From positions 1 through 37,172 of the forward strand of contig SLFZ01000114.1 in NCBI GenBank assembly GCA_007123975.1: a stretch of 37,172 nucleotides of DNA, in the 5' to 3' direction. The translations under genes were made by a program, and so were the position numbers. Below the pieces are notes generated by a model. The model searched no databases and was not told the DNA's origin. It was given only the letters and a program-made list of their open reading frames with translations. Of the stretch, positions 12,339 to 21,970 are shown piece after piece (the stretch's first letter is position 1; every line of letters starts with the position of its first letter). The DNA is from Candidatus Izemoplasma sp. (lineage in GTDB: Bacteria > Bacillota_I > Bacilli_A > Izemoplasmatales > Izemoplasmataceae).

Positions 12339-12728
12339 ATGGCACGTAAAAAAGTCACCAGAAAACGCCGCGTCAGAAAGAACATCCCTGCCGGCGTCGC
12401 CCATATCCACTCGACGTTTAACAACACGATCATCACCATCACCGACCCGACCGGTAACGCGATTTCTTGGACCAGCGCCGGCGCGCTCGGATTCAAAGGA
12501 AGCCGTAAGTCGACACCATACGCTGCGCAGCTCGCCAGTGAAGCATGCGCCAAAGCCGCCATGGAACACGGCGTGCAAAAAGTCGAAGTATCGGTCAAAG
12601 GACCCGGACCAGGACGCGAAGCGGCAATCCGTTCTCTGCAAACCGCAGGCCTGGAAATCACCGCCATCCGCGACGTTACCCCGGTTCCACATAACGGTTG
12701 CCGTCCGCCGAAACGCCCACGCGGATAA
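12339..12728 (+). CDS. rpsK: 30S ribosomal protein S11
   Basis: [27 protein letters not shown]... Confidence 0.98.
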   Translation: MARKKVTRKRRVRKNIPAGVAHIHSTFNNTIITITDPTGNAISWTSAGALGFKGSRKSTPYAAQLASEACAKAAMEHGVQKVEVSVKGPGPGREAAIRSLQTAGLEITAIRDVTPVPHNGCRPPKRPRG

Positions 12729-12764
12729 CAAACACGCATCTATAACCCAAGGGAGGCTGTACCA

Positions 12765-13715
12765 TTGAAAGAATTGAAACTTGAGAAACCCGATAAGACG
12801 AAAATCATCAAATCAGATGACTTCCACGGCACCTTTGAGATTAGTCCGCTAGAGCGTGGCTTCGGCATCACATTAGGTAACTCATTGCGCCGCATATTGC
12901 TATCGAGCATTCCCGGCGCCGCCATCATCAACTGCCAAATCGACGACGTACAACACGAATTCAGCGCCATCGATGGCGTTGTCGAAGACGTGACCACAAT
13001 CATCTTGAACCTAAAAGATGTGGTGCTCTCGATCGACAGTGACGACCGCGACGTGGAAAAAACATTAGAAATCGCCGTCGAAGGCCCCTGCACCGTCACG
13101 GCCAAAGACATCATCCGTGACAACGACGTCACCATCATCAACCAAGACCAGCACATCGCCACCGTCAACAAAGGCCGCTTCCGCATGGTCTTAACGGCCC
13201 GCAGAGGCATTGGCTACGTCAGCGCCGAACGCAACAAAGCCTACAACAAACTCGTCGGCGTCATTCCCATCGACAGCATCTACACCCCCGTCCAACGGGT
13301 GCAATACCACGTCGATAAAACCCGCTTAGACAGCGACGCGGACCTCGACAAACTGACCATTGAGGTTGAAACCAACGGCAGCGTCTCACCCAAAGAAGCG
13401 ATGGGCATCGCCGCCAAAATGTTGATTGAACACCTCAACGTCATCGTCACGCTTTCGGAAAAAGCGCAAGAAGAAGAGTACATGATCGAACGCGAAGACG
13501 AACAAAACTCACAGATTCTCGAGATGCCGATCGAAGACCTCGATCTCTCGGTGCGCAGCTACAACTGCTTGAAACGCGCCGGCATCCACACCGTGGACGA
13601 ACTGACCCAAAAAACCGAAGAAGACATGATGAAAGTTCGCAACCTCGGTAAGAAATCGCTGAAAGAAGTCAAGCAAAAACTCGAAGAACTTAATCTCTCC
13701 CTAGCGAGACACTAA
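12765..13715 (+). CDS. rpoA: RNA polymerase alpha subunit
   Basis: TTG start after GGGAGG; alpha-NTD and alpha-CTD motifs ([19 protein letters not shown]). Confidence 0.98.
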   Translation: MKELKLEKPDKTKIIKSDDFHGTFEISPLERGFGITLGNSLRRILLSSIPGAAIINCQIDDVQHEFSAIDGVVEDVTTIILNLKDVVLSIDSDDRDVEKTLEIAVEGPCTVTAKDIIRDNDVTIINQDQHIATVNKGRFRMVLTARRGIGYVSAERNKAYNKLVGVIPIDSIYTPVQRVQYHVDKTRLDSDADLDKLTIEVETNGSVSPKEAMGIAAKMLIEHLNVIVTLSEKAQEEEYMIEREDEQNSQILEMPIEDLDLSVRSYNCLKRAGIHTVDELTQKTEEDMMKVRNLGKKSLKEVKQKLEELNLSLARH

Positions 13716-13728
13716 ATAGGAGGTTTTT

Positions 13729-14094
13729 ATGGCTGGATATCGCAAACTGAATCGCCGCAGCGACCAACGCAAAGCGATGCTTCGCGACCTGGTGAGCCAA
13801 CTCATCATCCACGAACGCATCGAAACCACGGAAAAGAAAGCCAAAGAACTCAGCCGCCTGATCGACCGCATGATCACGCTCGGCAAAGAAAACACCCTCG
13901 CCGCGCGCCGTCGTGCCGCTGAGACCGTGCGTTTCATCACCACCGATGACAAACAACAAAACGCGCTGCAAAAACTGTTCGAAGACATCGCCCCTCGTTT
14001 TAAAGAACGCCAGGGCGGATACACCCGCATCATGAAACTCGGACCACGCCGTGGTGACGCCACGGAAATGGTCGTCATCGAATTCGTCGAATAA
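13729..14094 (+). CDS. rplQ: 50S ribosomal protein L17
   Basis: [23 protein letters not shown]..., synteny. Confidence 0.98.
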   Translation: MAGYRKLNRRSDQRKAMLRDLVSQLIIHERIETTEKKAKELSRLIDRMITLGKENTLAARRRAAETVRFITTDDKQQNALQKLFEDIAPRFKERQGGYTRIMKLGPRRGDATEMVVIEFVE

Positions 14095-14100
14095 CGATTA

Positions 14101-14126
14101 ACGCGAGCTCCGGCTCGCGTTTTTTC
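14101..14126 (+). terminator. Intrinsic terminator ending the alpha operon
   Basis: ACGCGAGC-TCCG-GCTCGCGT followed by TTTTT. Confidence 0.9.
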
Positions 14127-14140
14127 GTGGACGATTACGG

Positions 14141-14169
14141 TCGCTTTTTAAGGGCCGTTTTGGTATAAT
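14141..14169 (+). promoter_or_regulatory. Probable promoter for the ecfA1-ecfA2-ecfT-truA unit
   Basis: Consensus TATAAT at 14164-14169 with extended -10 (TGG); weak -35. Confidence 0.65.
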
Positions 14170-14191
14170 GGGTAAGGACTTTACGTAAGGG

Positions 14192-15007
14192 GTGACGCGC
14201 GTGCGCATCATTGACATCGAGAACCTCTCCTTCCACTATCGAGCCGGCACACCGGTCCTCGAAGACATCACCCTCCACGTCGACAAAGGCGAGTGGATCA
14301 CCATCCTCGGGCACAACGGCAGCGGAAAATCGACGCTATCGAAACTGCTCGTGGGCCTTTTGCGTGCGAAAAAAGGCACGATAAAAGTCGGTGGCCTCGA
14401 GCTCTCTGAAAACACCGTCTACGACATCCGTAAAAAGATCGGCATCGTCTTTCAAAACCCCGACAACCAATTCGTCGGCGTCACCGTGCGCGACGACATC
14501 GCTTTTGGACTTGAAAACCTGCAAATTCCTCGCGACACGATGATCGAACGCATCGAACAATACGCCCGCAAAGTCGACATGGCCGACTACCTCAACAAAG
14601 AACCCCATAACCTCTCAGGCGGCCAAAAACAACGCGTCGCCATCGCCGGCATCTTGGCGATGGAAACCGACATCATCATCTTCGACGAAGCAACCTCGAT
14701 GCTCGACCCGAAAGGCCGCAACACGATCCTTTCGATGATGAAACAGCTCAACGACGAAGGCGTCACCGTCATTAACATCACCCACGACATGAAAGAATCC
14801 CTCTACGGCGATCGCATCGTCGTCTTAAAAAACGGTAAAATCATCAAAGACGACAAGACAGACGCCGTCTTAAAAGACCAAGAAATCCTCGAAAAATCGA
14901 ACCTGGAGATGTTGCTGCCGCTTCGGGTGCTTCGCCTGCTTGAATCAGAAAACGTTAAAGACGAGAAAGTGAGGTCATACCTATGGCAATTAAGTTTAAC
15001 CGGGTAG
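14192..15007 (+). CDS. ecfA1: ECF transporter ATP-binding subunit EcfA1 (GTG 14192 or 14201 possible)
   Basis: Walker A GHNGSGKST, LSGGQKQRV signature, paired with ecfA2/ecfT after rplQ. Confidence 0.95.
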   Translation: MTRVRIIDIENLSFHYRAGTPVLEDITLHVDKGEWITILGHNGSGKSTLSKLLVGLLRAKKGTIKVGGLELSENTVYDIRKKIGIVFQNPDNQFVGVTVRDDIAFGLENLQIPRDTMIERIEQYARKVDMADYLNKEPHNLSGGQKQRVAIAGILAMETDIIIFDEATSMLDPKGRNTILSMMKQLNDEGVTVINITHDMKESLYGDRIVVLKNGKIIKDDKTDAVLKDQEILEKSNLEMLLPLRVLRLLESENVKDEKVRSYLWQLSLTG

Positions 15008-15846
15008 ACTTCAAATACAAAGGCGAAGGAAAGAAGGGCTACCTCGCCCTATCAAACATCAGCCTTTCGATCCAAGGCGAAGGCGAGTTTATCACCTTGA
15101 TCGGTGAAACCGGCAGCGGAAAAACCACCCTCGTCCAACACATGAACGCCTTGCTTGTTGCCGACAGCGGTTCGGTTGATATCTACGGCATCAAGGTTGA
15201 AAAAGAAGCCGTTAAAAAGAAAAAAATCCGCCTCAACCCAATCCGTAAAAAAGTCGGCCTCGTGTTTCAGTTCCCCGAGTACCAACTCTTTGAAGAAACC
15301 GTCCTCAAAGACATCACCTTCGGCCCGAAAAATTTCGGCGTGCCGGAAAAGGACGCAGTTGAAACCGCCAAAAGCGTCATCAAGATTGTCGGACTTGACG
15401 AATCCTACCTCGAACGCAGCCCCTTTAACCTCAGTGGCGGCGAGAAAAAACGTGTCAGCATCGCTGGAATTTTAGCGATGGAACCCGACATTCTTATCCT
15501 CGATGAGCCCACAAGTGGCCTTGACCCGTTAGGTCGAAACGCCTTGCTTAAGGTGTTTTTTGACATCCATCAAAAACTCAACAAAACCGTCATCATCATC
15601 ACCCATGACATGAACACCGTCTACGAATACGCCAAACGCGTCCTCGTGATGCGCGACAGCTACCTCGTCTACGACGGCGACCCCGTCAACCTCTTCACCT
15701 CGAAAAACATCGAAAACTGGAACCTCGACGTGCCCGATGTCCTCGACCTCACCAACAAACTCGAACGCGACCTAGGCATCTCGCTTAAGACGCGTCCCCG
15801 CAGCGCCTCAGACCTCACCAAGGCGCTTGAGGAGGTGCTCCGATGA
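14983..15846 (+). CDS. ecfA2: ECF transporter ATP-binding subunit EcfA2
   Basis: GETGSGKTTL, LSGGEKKRVSIAG; overlaps the ecfA1 3' end. Confidence 0.95.
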   Translation: MAIKFNRVDFKYKGEGKKGYLALSNISLSIQGEGEFITLIGETGSGKTTLVQHMNALLVADSGSVDIYGIKVEKEAVKKKKIRLNPIRKKVGLVFQFPEYQLFEETVLKDITFGPKNFGVPEKDAVETAKSVIKIVGLDESYLERSPFNLSGGEKKRVSIAGILAMEPDILILDEPTSGLDPLGRNALLKVFFDIHQKLNKTVIIITHDMNTVYEYAKRVLVMRDSYLVYDGDPVNLFTSKNIENWNLDVPDVLDLTNKLERDLGISLKTRPRSASDLTKALEEVLR

Positions 15847-16808
15847 AAAACATCGTTATCGGTCGCTTCGTCCCGGGCAAAGGCTTCCTTTACCGCATGG
15901 ACCCACGCACTAAAATCATCGCCCTGGTCTTCTTGATGGCTTCGGCCTTTATCATCCGTGATTTCACGACGATGTTTGTGGCCGTGGGGCTCTTGGTCGC
16001 GCTATTGTTTGTTGGACGCATCAACATCATCCGCGTCTTCTCCGGCCTCAGACCGCTCATGTACCTGCTTGCGTTTACCTTTATATTCCAGCTGCTGTTC
16101 AACACCCAAGGCGATCTCGTCGCCTCTTGGGAATTACACTATTCCCCCCTAAACATCCTCGCGGTCACCATGCTTGTGGTCACGTGGTTCTTTGTGCGCC
16201 GTCGCTTACCCTTTAAGTTTTTCTTCTTCATCGCCACCTTTGTCGGCGTCATTGCGCTTTTTGCGACATTAAGGCTCGGCCCGGCCTTTGCGACGGGAAC
16301 CTTAAACATCCATCAAAACGCGATTGAAACCGGCTTCTTTATCGTGATGCGGCTTCTGGTTATTGTCACGCTTTCAACCATCTTGACACTCACCACCAAA
16401 CCGACCGATTTGAACCTCGGATTGGAGTCGGTCATGAGTCCGCTCAAAGTGTTTAGAATCCGGACTGAGGAAATGGCAATGATCATTTCCATTAGCCTGC
16501 GCTATATTCCGACGCTGCTTGATGAAGCGAACAAAATCATGCTTGCACAAGCTAGCCGCGGCGTCGATTTTTCTGAAGGCAAATTCAAAGACAAAATCAT
16601 GCAGATTGTCTCGCTGCTTGTGCCGATGTTTATCATTAGCTTCAAACGAAGCGACGAACTCGCCAACGCCATGGAAGCCCGCAGTTTCGTGCCCGGCCAA
16701 CCCCGCACGCGCTTGCATCAGTTGACTTGGGGATTTGCGGACACGGTGGCGCTCGTGGTGAGTTTATTGGTGTTGACGGCGGTCATCACCTCACGCGTGG
16801 TGATGTGA
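15843..16808 (+). CDS. ecfT: ECF transporter transmembrane subunit EcfT (enlarged)
   Basis: Position and EcfT coupling motifs QASRGVDF and MEARSFVPG; 321 aa. Confidence 0.92.
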   Translation: MKNIVIGRFVPGKGFLYRMDPRTKIIALVFLMASAFIIRDFTTMFVAVGLLVALLFVGRINIIRVFSGLRPLMYLLAFTFIFQLLFNTQGDLVASWELHYSPLNILAVTMLVVTWFFVRRRLPFKFFFFIATFVGVIALFATLRLGPAFATGTLNIHQNAIETGFFIVMRLLVIVTLSTILTLTTKPTDLNLGLESVMSPLKVFRIRTEEMAMIISISLRYIPTLLDEANKIMLAQASRGVDFSEGKFKDKIMQIVSLLVPMFIISFKRSDELANAMEARSFVPGQPRTRLHQLTWGFADTVALVVSLLVLTAVITSRVVM

Positions 16809-16809
16809 C

Positions 16810-17814
16810 GTGACGTTACGCGACGCGCTTTACGCATGCGATACCGACACCATCGTAACCTATTTTGATGAGAACGCCGCCGTCAAACTGCCGGGAGAAC
16901 TCCTCGCAACCGACGGCGACACCACGGCCTTTAAACAGGCCTTTTTCGATGCCGTTGACAACGTCTATGATTATCAAGGAACCCTCGTCATCGACGGCCG
17001 CAAAGACGGCACGGCAGCGCAAGCGAAGCTGAAGCTGTGCGATGAGCGCATCGTCGCCTACTACCAAGAAACACCACGCAACAAAAACCGCTTCCGCTTG
17101 GATCTGTCTTTTTGTGGTACCCTGTATGAAGGATTCCAGCGTCAACCAAAAAAACGCACCATCCAAGGCGAACTCGAATCGGCCCTCGCAGGGCTCATCG
17201 GCAAACCCCTCGACATCCACCCGGCATCCCGCACCGACGCCGGCGTTCACGCAATCCATCATGTTGCACACGTCGACATCGACACACCGCTTTCGCCCGA
17301 GGACATAAAGCGACTTTTGAACAGGATGCTGCCGGATGATATTCGAGTGATTGCTTGCACACGCGTGCCGGGTGTTTTTCACGCCCGCTACGACGCCACG
17401 GGAAAAACCTATCGCTACCGCATCTTGCATGTGGACGATCCCTTCCGAGCCCACCTAACGATGCGGGCAGACAAGATAGACTTTGATATGTTAAAGCCAA
17501 TTCTTTTGCGTTACGTCGGCATCCACGATTTCCAGAATTTCGCCAAAAGCACCGACAAAGACACCGTCCGCACCATCCATCGCATCGATGTCCGTCAAGA
17601 TAACGACGAAACCATCATCGACATTCAAGGCGAAGGATTTTTGCGCCACATGGTTCGGATGATGATTGCCCGCGCTTTAGACGATTACCACAAAAGCAAA
17701 GACACCATCACCGCGACCCTAAGAAACCCCGGAAAACCAATCCCTAAGCCACTTGTGCCGGCATCCGGATTGCATCTTGTCAGCGTCCACTACGAACCGA
17801 TTCACACCACATAA
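16810..17814 (+). CDS. truA: tRNA pseudouridine synthase TruA-like, with ~90-residue N-terminal extension
   Basis: SRTDAGVHA catalytic motif, GFLRHMVRMM, TIQGELE; position after ecfT; homology begins near residue 94. Confidence 0.88.
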   Translation: MTLRDALYACDTDTIVTYFDENAAVKLPGELLATDGDTTAFKQAFFDAVDNVYDYQGTLVIDGRKDGTAAQAKLKLCDERIVAYYQETPRNKNRFRLDLSFCGTLYEGFQRQPKKRTIQGELESALAGLIGKPLDIHPASRTDAGVHAIHHVAHVDIDTPLSPEDIKRLLNRMLPDDIRVIACTRVPGVFHARYDATGKTYRYRILHVDDPFRAHLTMRADKIDFDMLKPILLRYVGIHDFQNFAKSTDKDTVRTIHRIDVRQDNDETIIDIQGEGFLRHMVRMMIARALDDYHKSKDTITATLRNPGKPIPKPLVPASGLHLVSVHYEPIHTT

Positions 17815-17846
17815 GGCATCCGGCTATTTAAAACCAAGCGCGTTTG

Positions 17847-17855
17847 TGCGATAAT
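17847..17855 (+). promoter_or_regulatory. Possible extended -10 promoter for tmk
   Basis: TGC-GATAAT about 26 nt upstream of the GTG start; no good -35. Confidence 0.35.
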
Positions 17856-17880
17856 AAACATAACGAAGGAGTGATGGCGT

Positions 17881-18510
17881 GTGAAAGGAATATTCATCAC
17901 GTTCGAAGGCCCCGAAGGGTCCGGCAAGACATCGGTCATCAAAGCCGTTGAAACGGCGCTCAAGCAGCGCGGTATCGACGTGCTCGTCACGCGCGAACCG
18001 GGTGGCGTCGCCATCAGCGAGCAAATTCGGCAACTCTTGCTTGATGTCGATAAAAAAGAAATGGACCCGCGCACGGAAGCGCTGCTTTTTGCGGCGAGCC
18101 GCCGCCAGCACGTCATCGAAGTCATCAACCCCGCCCTGAAGGAAGGTAAAGTCGTCGTCTGCGACCGCTACGTCGATTCAAGCCTCGCCTACCAAGGGCA
18201 CGGACGCGGGCTTGGCATCGACGAAGTCTACCGCATCAACCACTTCGCCATCGACGGAACCCTGCCGGACTTGACACTTTTCATCGACGTCCCGCCCTCA
18301 ATCGGGTTGAACCGTGTGTTCGCTAACGGACGCAACGTCGACCGTTTAGACCTCGAAAGCATGGCGTTTCACGAAAAAGTCTACGAGGGATACTGCATAC
18401 TGGTCAAACGATTCCCCGAACGCATCCGTGCCATTGATGGCACCAAGCCACTTGAACGAGTGGTCGAACGCGCCCTTGAAATGATTGCGACACGCCTTGA
18501 TGAGGAGTGA
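17881..18510 (+). CDS. tmk: Thymidylate kinase
   Basis: ITFEGPEGSGKTSVI P-loop, VTREPGG, DRYVDSSLAYQG. Confidence 0.97.
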   Translation: MKGIFITFEGPEGSGKTSVIKAVETALKQRGIDVLVTREPGGVAISEQIRQLLLDVDKKEMDPRTEALLFAASRRQHVIEVINPALKEGKVVVCDRYVDSSLAYQGHGRGLGIDEVYRINHFAIDGTLPDLTLFIDVPPSIGLNRVFANGRNVDRLDLESMAFHEKVYEGYCILVKRFPERIRAIDGTKPLERVVERALEMIATRLDEE

Positions 18511-18514
18511 GTTC

Positions 18515-19507
18515 ATGGCGTTTGATACCTTGAGAAAAGCGCAACCGGAAAACGTGCGCTTGCTTGAAAACAACCGCCGGAAAAACCGCCTTGCGCACGC
18601 CTATGTCTTTGAAGGCATGGCCGGCACGAAAAAGATGGATACGGCGCTTTTTTTTGCGTCGATGCTGCTGTGTGATGAAGAAGACGGTCCGTGTGGAACG
18701 TGTAAAAACTGCCGGCGAATCGCCCACGAAACCCACCCCAACGTCTACGTCATCCGCCCCGATAAAAAAACCATCACCAAGTCGATGATCCAAGACCTGC
18801 AAACCGAGTTTCACAAAACCGCTGTCGAAACCGGCGCAAAAATCTACATCATCGACGAAGCGGAGCGAATGAACGCTCACGCCGCAAACGCGTTGCTTAA
18901 GTTTCTCGAAGAACCCCACAACGAGATATTTGCTTTGTTGCTGACAGAAAATGCAACAAAGCTCTTACCGACGATTCGTTCCCGCAGCCAAACCCTGCAT
19001 TTTCACACCATCCCCCACAGCATCATTCTCGAAGAACTCAAAAGCGAAGGTTATGACGATGAAGACGCCCGCGTCGCCGCCGCCCTTAGCCGCACAACCG
19101 AGGCGGCCAAGGCGTGGATCGGCCGCGAGAACTTCCGAGACTTAATCGAGTTAACCACCGCCTTATACGAAGCGTATGCTGAAGGTGAACCGCTCATCAT
19201 CACCTTTGAACGCGAGCATTTTGGTGTGCTTCGCCAGCCGGATGATTACCTCGCGTTTTTCGATGTCATGAGCCTATACCAAAAAGACCTCGTCTATGGT
19301 AAAATGAAGCATTATACCTCAATTGTCTTCCAAAGCCAGCGCCCGACGATGGAGCGGATTCTTCCGCAAAAATCACAAGCGATGCTGGTCGAAGAACTCG
19401 AACGCATGGTCGACGTGCAAGCGCGCATCGACCAATACATCAACGTGCGACTCGCGATGGACAACGTGTTGTTGCTGATGGAAAGAAGGATGAACCATGG
19501 CACGTAA
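18515..19507 (+). CDS. holB: DNA polymerase III delta' subunit
   Basis: HAYVFEGMAG..., Cys4 zinc module CDEEDGPCGTCKNC, NALLKFLEEP; start at internal ATG 18515. Confidence 0.93.
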   Translation: MAFDTLRKAQPENVRLLENNRRKNRLAHAYVFEGMAGTKKMDTALFFASMLLCDEEDGPCGTCKNCRRIAHETHPNVYVIRPDKKTITKSMIQDLQTEFHKTAVETGAKIYIIDEAERMNAHAANALLKFLEEPHNEIFALLLTENATKLLPTIRSRSQTLHFHTIPHSIILEELKSEGYDDEDARVAAALSRTTEAAKAWIGRENFRDLIELTTALYEAYAEGEPLIITFEREHFGVLRQPDDYLAFFDVMSLYQKDLVYGKMKHYTSIVFQSQRPTMERILPQKSQAMLVEELERMVDVQARIDQYINVRLAMDNVLLLMERRMNHGT

Positions 19508-20360
19508 CGTCATCGGCATCCGTTTCAAGGAAGCCGGAAAAAAATACTATTTCGACCCCGCTGGCATCGAACTTGTCGTCGGGGATAAGGTCGTGGTCGA
19601 AACCGTTCGCGGCATCGAACTCGGTCGCGTCATCGAAGGCGTCAATCAACTCGACGACGACAAAATCATCGCCTCACTCAAACCAATCATTCGCCGCGCC
19701 ACCGATGAAGACATCGAAAAGGACGAAGCCAACGAAAAAACGATTCCTGATGTTGTGGAAAAATGCGGATTTTACGTTCGAAAACACAACCTCGACATGA
19801 AACTTCTCGGTGCCGAGTATACGCTCGATAAAGCCAAACTCATCATCTATTTCAACGCCGAAGGTCGCGTGGATTTCCGTGAACTCGTCAAAGATCTCGC
19901 CAACGAGTTTCGCGTTCGCATCGAGCTTCGCCAGGTCGGTGCGCGCGACGGCGCGAAGTTTTTAGGCGGCATCGGACCGTGCGGATACTTGCTGTGCTGC
20001 AACACCTTCTTGGGTGAGTTTGAGACCGTCTCCATCCGCATGGCGAAAAACCAAAACCTCTCCCTCAACCCCTCAAACATCTCCGGCCTCTGCGGCAAAC
20101 TGCTTTGCTGCATTCGCTATGAAAACGAAACATACCACGAGTTCAAAACCAAGATGCCGAAGATGAACTCACAAGTGAAAACCCCCGAAGGCATGTGCAA
20201 AGTCATCGCCGCAAACATCATCGACCTTCGTGTCAAAGTCGTCTGCAAAGAAGGCGCTGTCAGACACTACGACGTCGATGAACTATTGGAGATCTACGAG
20301 TATGAAAAAGTCGACCCCAACCAAGACACCAACGACAACCACGACGAAAACGACGCTTAA
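19497..20360 (+). CDS. ricT: PSP1-domain protein RicT/YaaT
   Basis: ARDGAKFLGGIGPCGYLLCCNTFL...SGLCGKLLCCIRYE cysteine signature; holB neighbour. Confidence 0.94.
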   Translation: MARNVIGIRFKEAGKKYYFDPAGIELVVGDKVVVETVRGIELGRVIEGVNQLDDDKIIASLKPIIRRATDEDIEKDEANEKTIPDVVEKCGFYVRKHNLDMKLLGAEYTLDKAKLIIYFNAEGRVDFRELVKDLANEFRVRIELRQVGARDGAKFLGGIGPCGYLLCCNTFLGEFETVSIRMAKNQNLSLNPSNISGLCGKLLCCIRYENETYHEFKTKMPKMNSQVKTPEGMCKVIAANIIDLRVKVVCKEGAVRHYDVDELLEIYEYEKVDPNQDTNDNHDENDA

Positions 20361-21096
20361 GGAAGGCGAAGTCCTCAACCACCTCCTGGGGTTTGAAGGC
20401 ATGGTGATTATCCAACGACGCGACATGTTCAGCTTCTCGCTCGATTCGGTGCTGCTGGCTGCGTTTACTAACGTGCCAAAACGCGTGAGCCGCATCCTCG
20501 ATTTTGGCACCGGGTTTGCGCCTGTGCCATTGATGCTTAGTCGGAAGACGAAAAAGCCCATCACCGGCATCGAAATCCAACCCGAGGTCGCCGATATCGC
20601 CAGACGCAGCGTGTTCGCCAATGGACTCGAGCACCAAATCGATATCCTTGAAGCCGACATCGCCTCCCTCACCAATACCTATCCACACGAAAGCGTCGAA
20701 CTAATTACTTGCAACCCACCGTTTTTTCGCTACACCACAGAATCAAACACCAACGACAACGCTTTTCAAACCATCGCCCGTCACGAAGTGAAGATTACCT
20801 TTGAGACCATGGTCGACACCGCCGCAACACTCTTAAAAGACAAGGGCCTCTTCGTCTTTGTGCACCGCCCAGAGAGGCTAACATCCATCGTCGCTGCGCT
20901 CAACGCAAAACGCATGACCATCAAACGCATGCGCGTCGTTCACGCCCGCATCGATCGCCCGGCACAAATGGTGCTCATTGAAGCGGTAAAAGGCGGCCGC
21001 GACGGCCTCACGCTTGAACCTCCCTTTTTTGTGCATAAAGACGACGGGTCATACACCGACGCCGTCGAGAAATTATTCCGCGACGAAAGAACGTGA
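20302..21096 (+). CDS. Class I SAM-dependent methyltransferase, TrmN6/YabB-like
   Basis: FSFSLDSVLLAAF, DFGTGFAPVPLML, NPPFFR motifs; ricT-rsmI neighbourhood; only upstream start in frame is ATG 20302 with GGAG 10 nt upstream. Confidence 0.88.
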   Translation: MKKSTPTKTPTTTTTKTTLKEGEVLNHLLGFEGMVIIQRRDMFSFSLDSVLLAAFTNVPKRVSRILDFGTGFAPVPLMLSRKTKKPITGIEIQPEVADIARRSVFANGLEHQIDILEADIASLTNTYPHESVELITCNPPFFRYTTESNTNDNAFQTIARHEVKITFETMVDTAATLLKDKGLFVFVHRPERLTSIVAALNAKRMTIKRMRVVHARIDRPAQMVLIEAVKGGRDGLTLEPPFFVHKDDGSYTDAVEKLFRDERT

Positions 21097-21965
21097 TCGC
21101 GATGATACACCAAACCACCTACGAATCACCGGCGTGCCTCATCCTCGTTCCCACCCCTATCGGTAACCTCGAGGACCTCTCACCACGTGCGCTTAAAACC
21201 CTAAAAGAAGCGGACCTCATCTTCGCCGAAGACACCCGCCATACCGGCAATCTCTGTCGCCATTTCGGCATTGAGACACCGCTTGAAAGCCTCCACGAAC
21301 ATAACGAACGCGAAAAAACCGACCGCATTGTAGGCGCCCTGCGCGCCGGCCACACGGTCGCCCTCGTCAGCGACGCCGGCACCCCGCTTTTAAGCGACCC
21401 CGGCGCACACCTCGTCCAAGCCGTGCTCACCGAAGGCTTCGCCGTCAGCGCCCTACCGGGCCCCTCGGCTGCCTTGACCGCGCTTGTGGCCTCGGGCCTT
21501 CCGGTCGAACCCCATCTCTTTTACGGGTTTCTCCCGTCTAAGGCCGGCGCGCGCACGAAAGCCCTAGAGACGCTCAAAAAACTGCCATACACACTCATCT
21601 TTTACGAGGCCCCACACCGTATCATCGCAACGCTAAAAGCCATGCACGAGGTGCTTGGCAATCGCTGCGTCACCGTGGCCCGTGAACTGACCAAACGCTT
21701 TGAAACGTACATCCGCACCACGCTGAAAGACGCGGTGACCCTTGACGATCTAAAAGGTGAAATCGTCGTTGTTGTTGAAGGGGCTTCGCCCGAAGACGAC
21801 CCGCTTTCAGGCACCGACGTTGTTGAACACATTCGGCTGCTTATCGCCGATGGACACAGCGAAATGGACGCCATCAAACGCGCCGCCAAAGCGCGAAAAA
21901 TAAGCAAAAACGAGGCCTACATGGCATACCACACTGCGAAAAAAGACCTCGAAGGAAAGGAGTGA
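21093..21965 (+). CDS. rsmI: 16S rRNA 2'-O-methyltransferase RsmI (GTG 21093 or ATG 21102 start)
   Basis: LVPTPIGNLEDLSPRALKTL, EDTRHTGNL, SDAGTPLLSDPG. Confidence 0.96.
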   Translation: MIAMIHQTTYESPACLILVPTPIGNLEDLSPRALKTLKEADLIFAEDTRHTGNLCRHFGIETPLESLHEHNEREKTDRIVGALRAGHTVALVSDAGTPLLSDPGAHLVQAVLTEGFAVSALPGPSAALTALVASGLPVEPHLFYGFLPSKAGARTKALETLKKLPYTLIFYEAPHRIIATLKAMHEVLGNRCVTVARELTKRFETYIRTTLKDAVTLDDLKGEIVVVVEGASPEDDPLSGTDVVEHIRLLIADGHSEMDAIKRAAKARKISKNEAYMAYHTAKKDLEGKE

Positions 21966-21970
21966 TTGTG

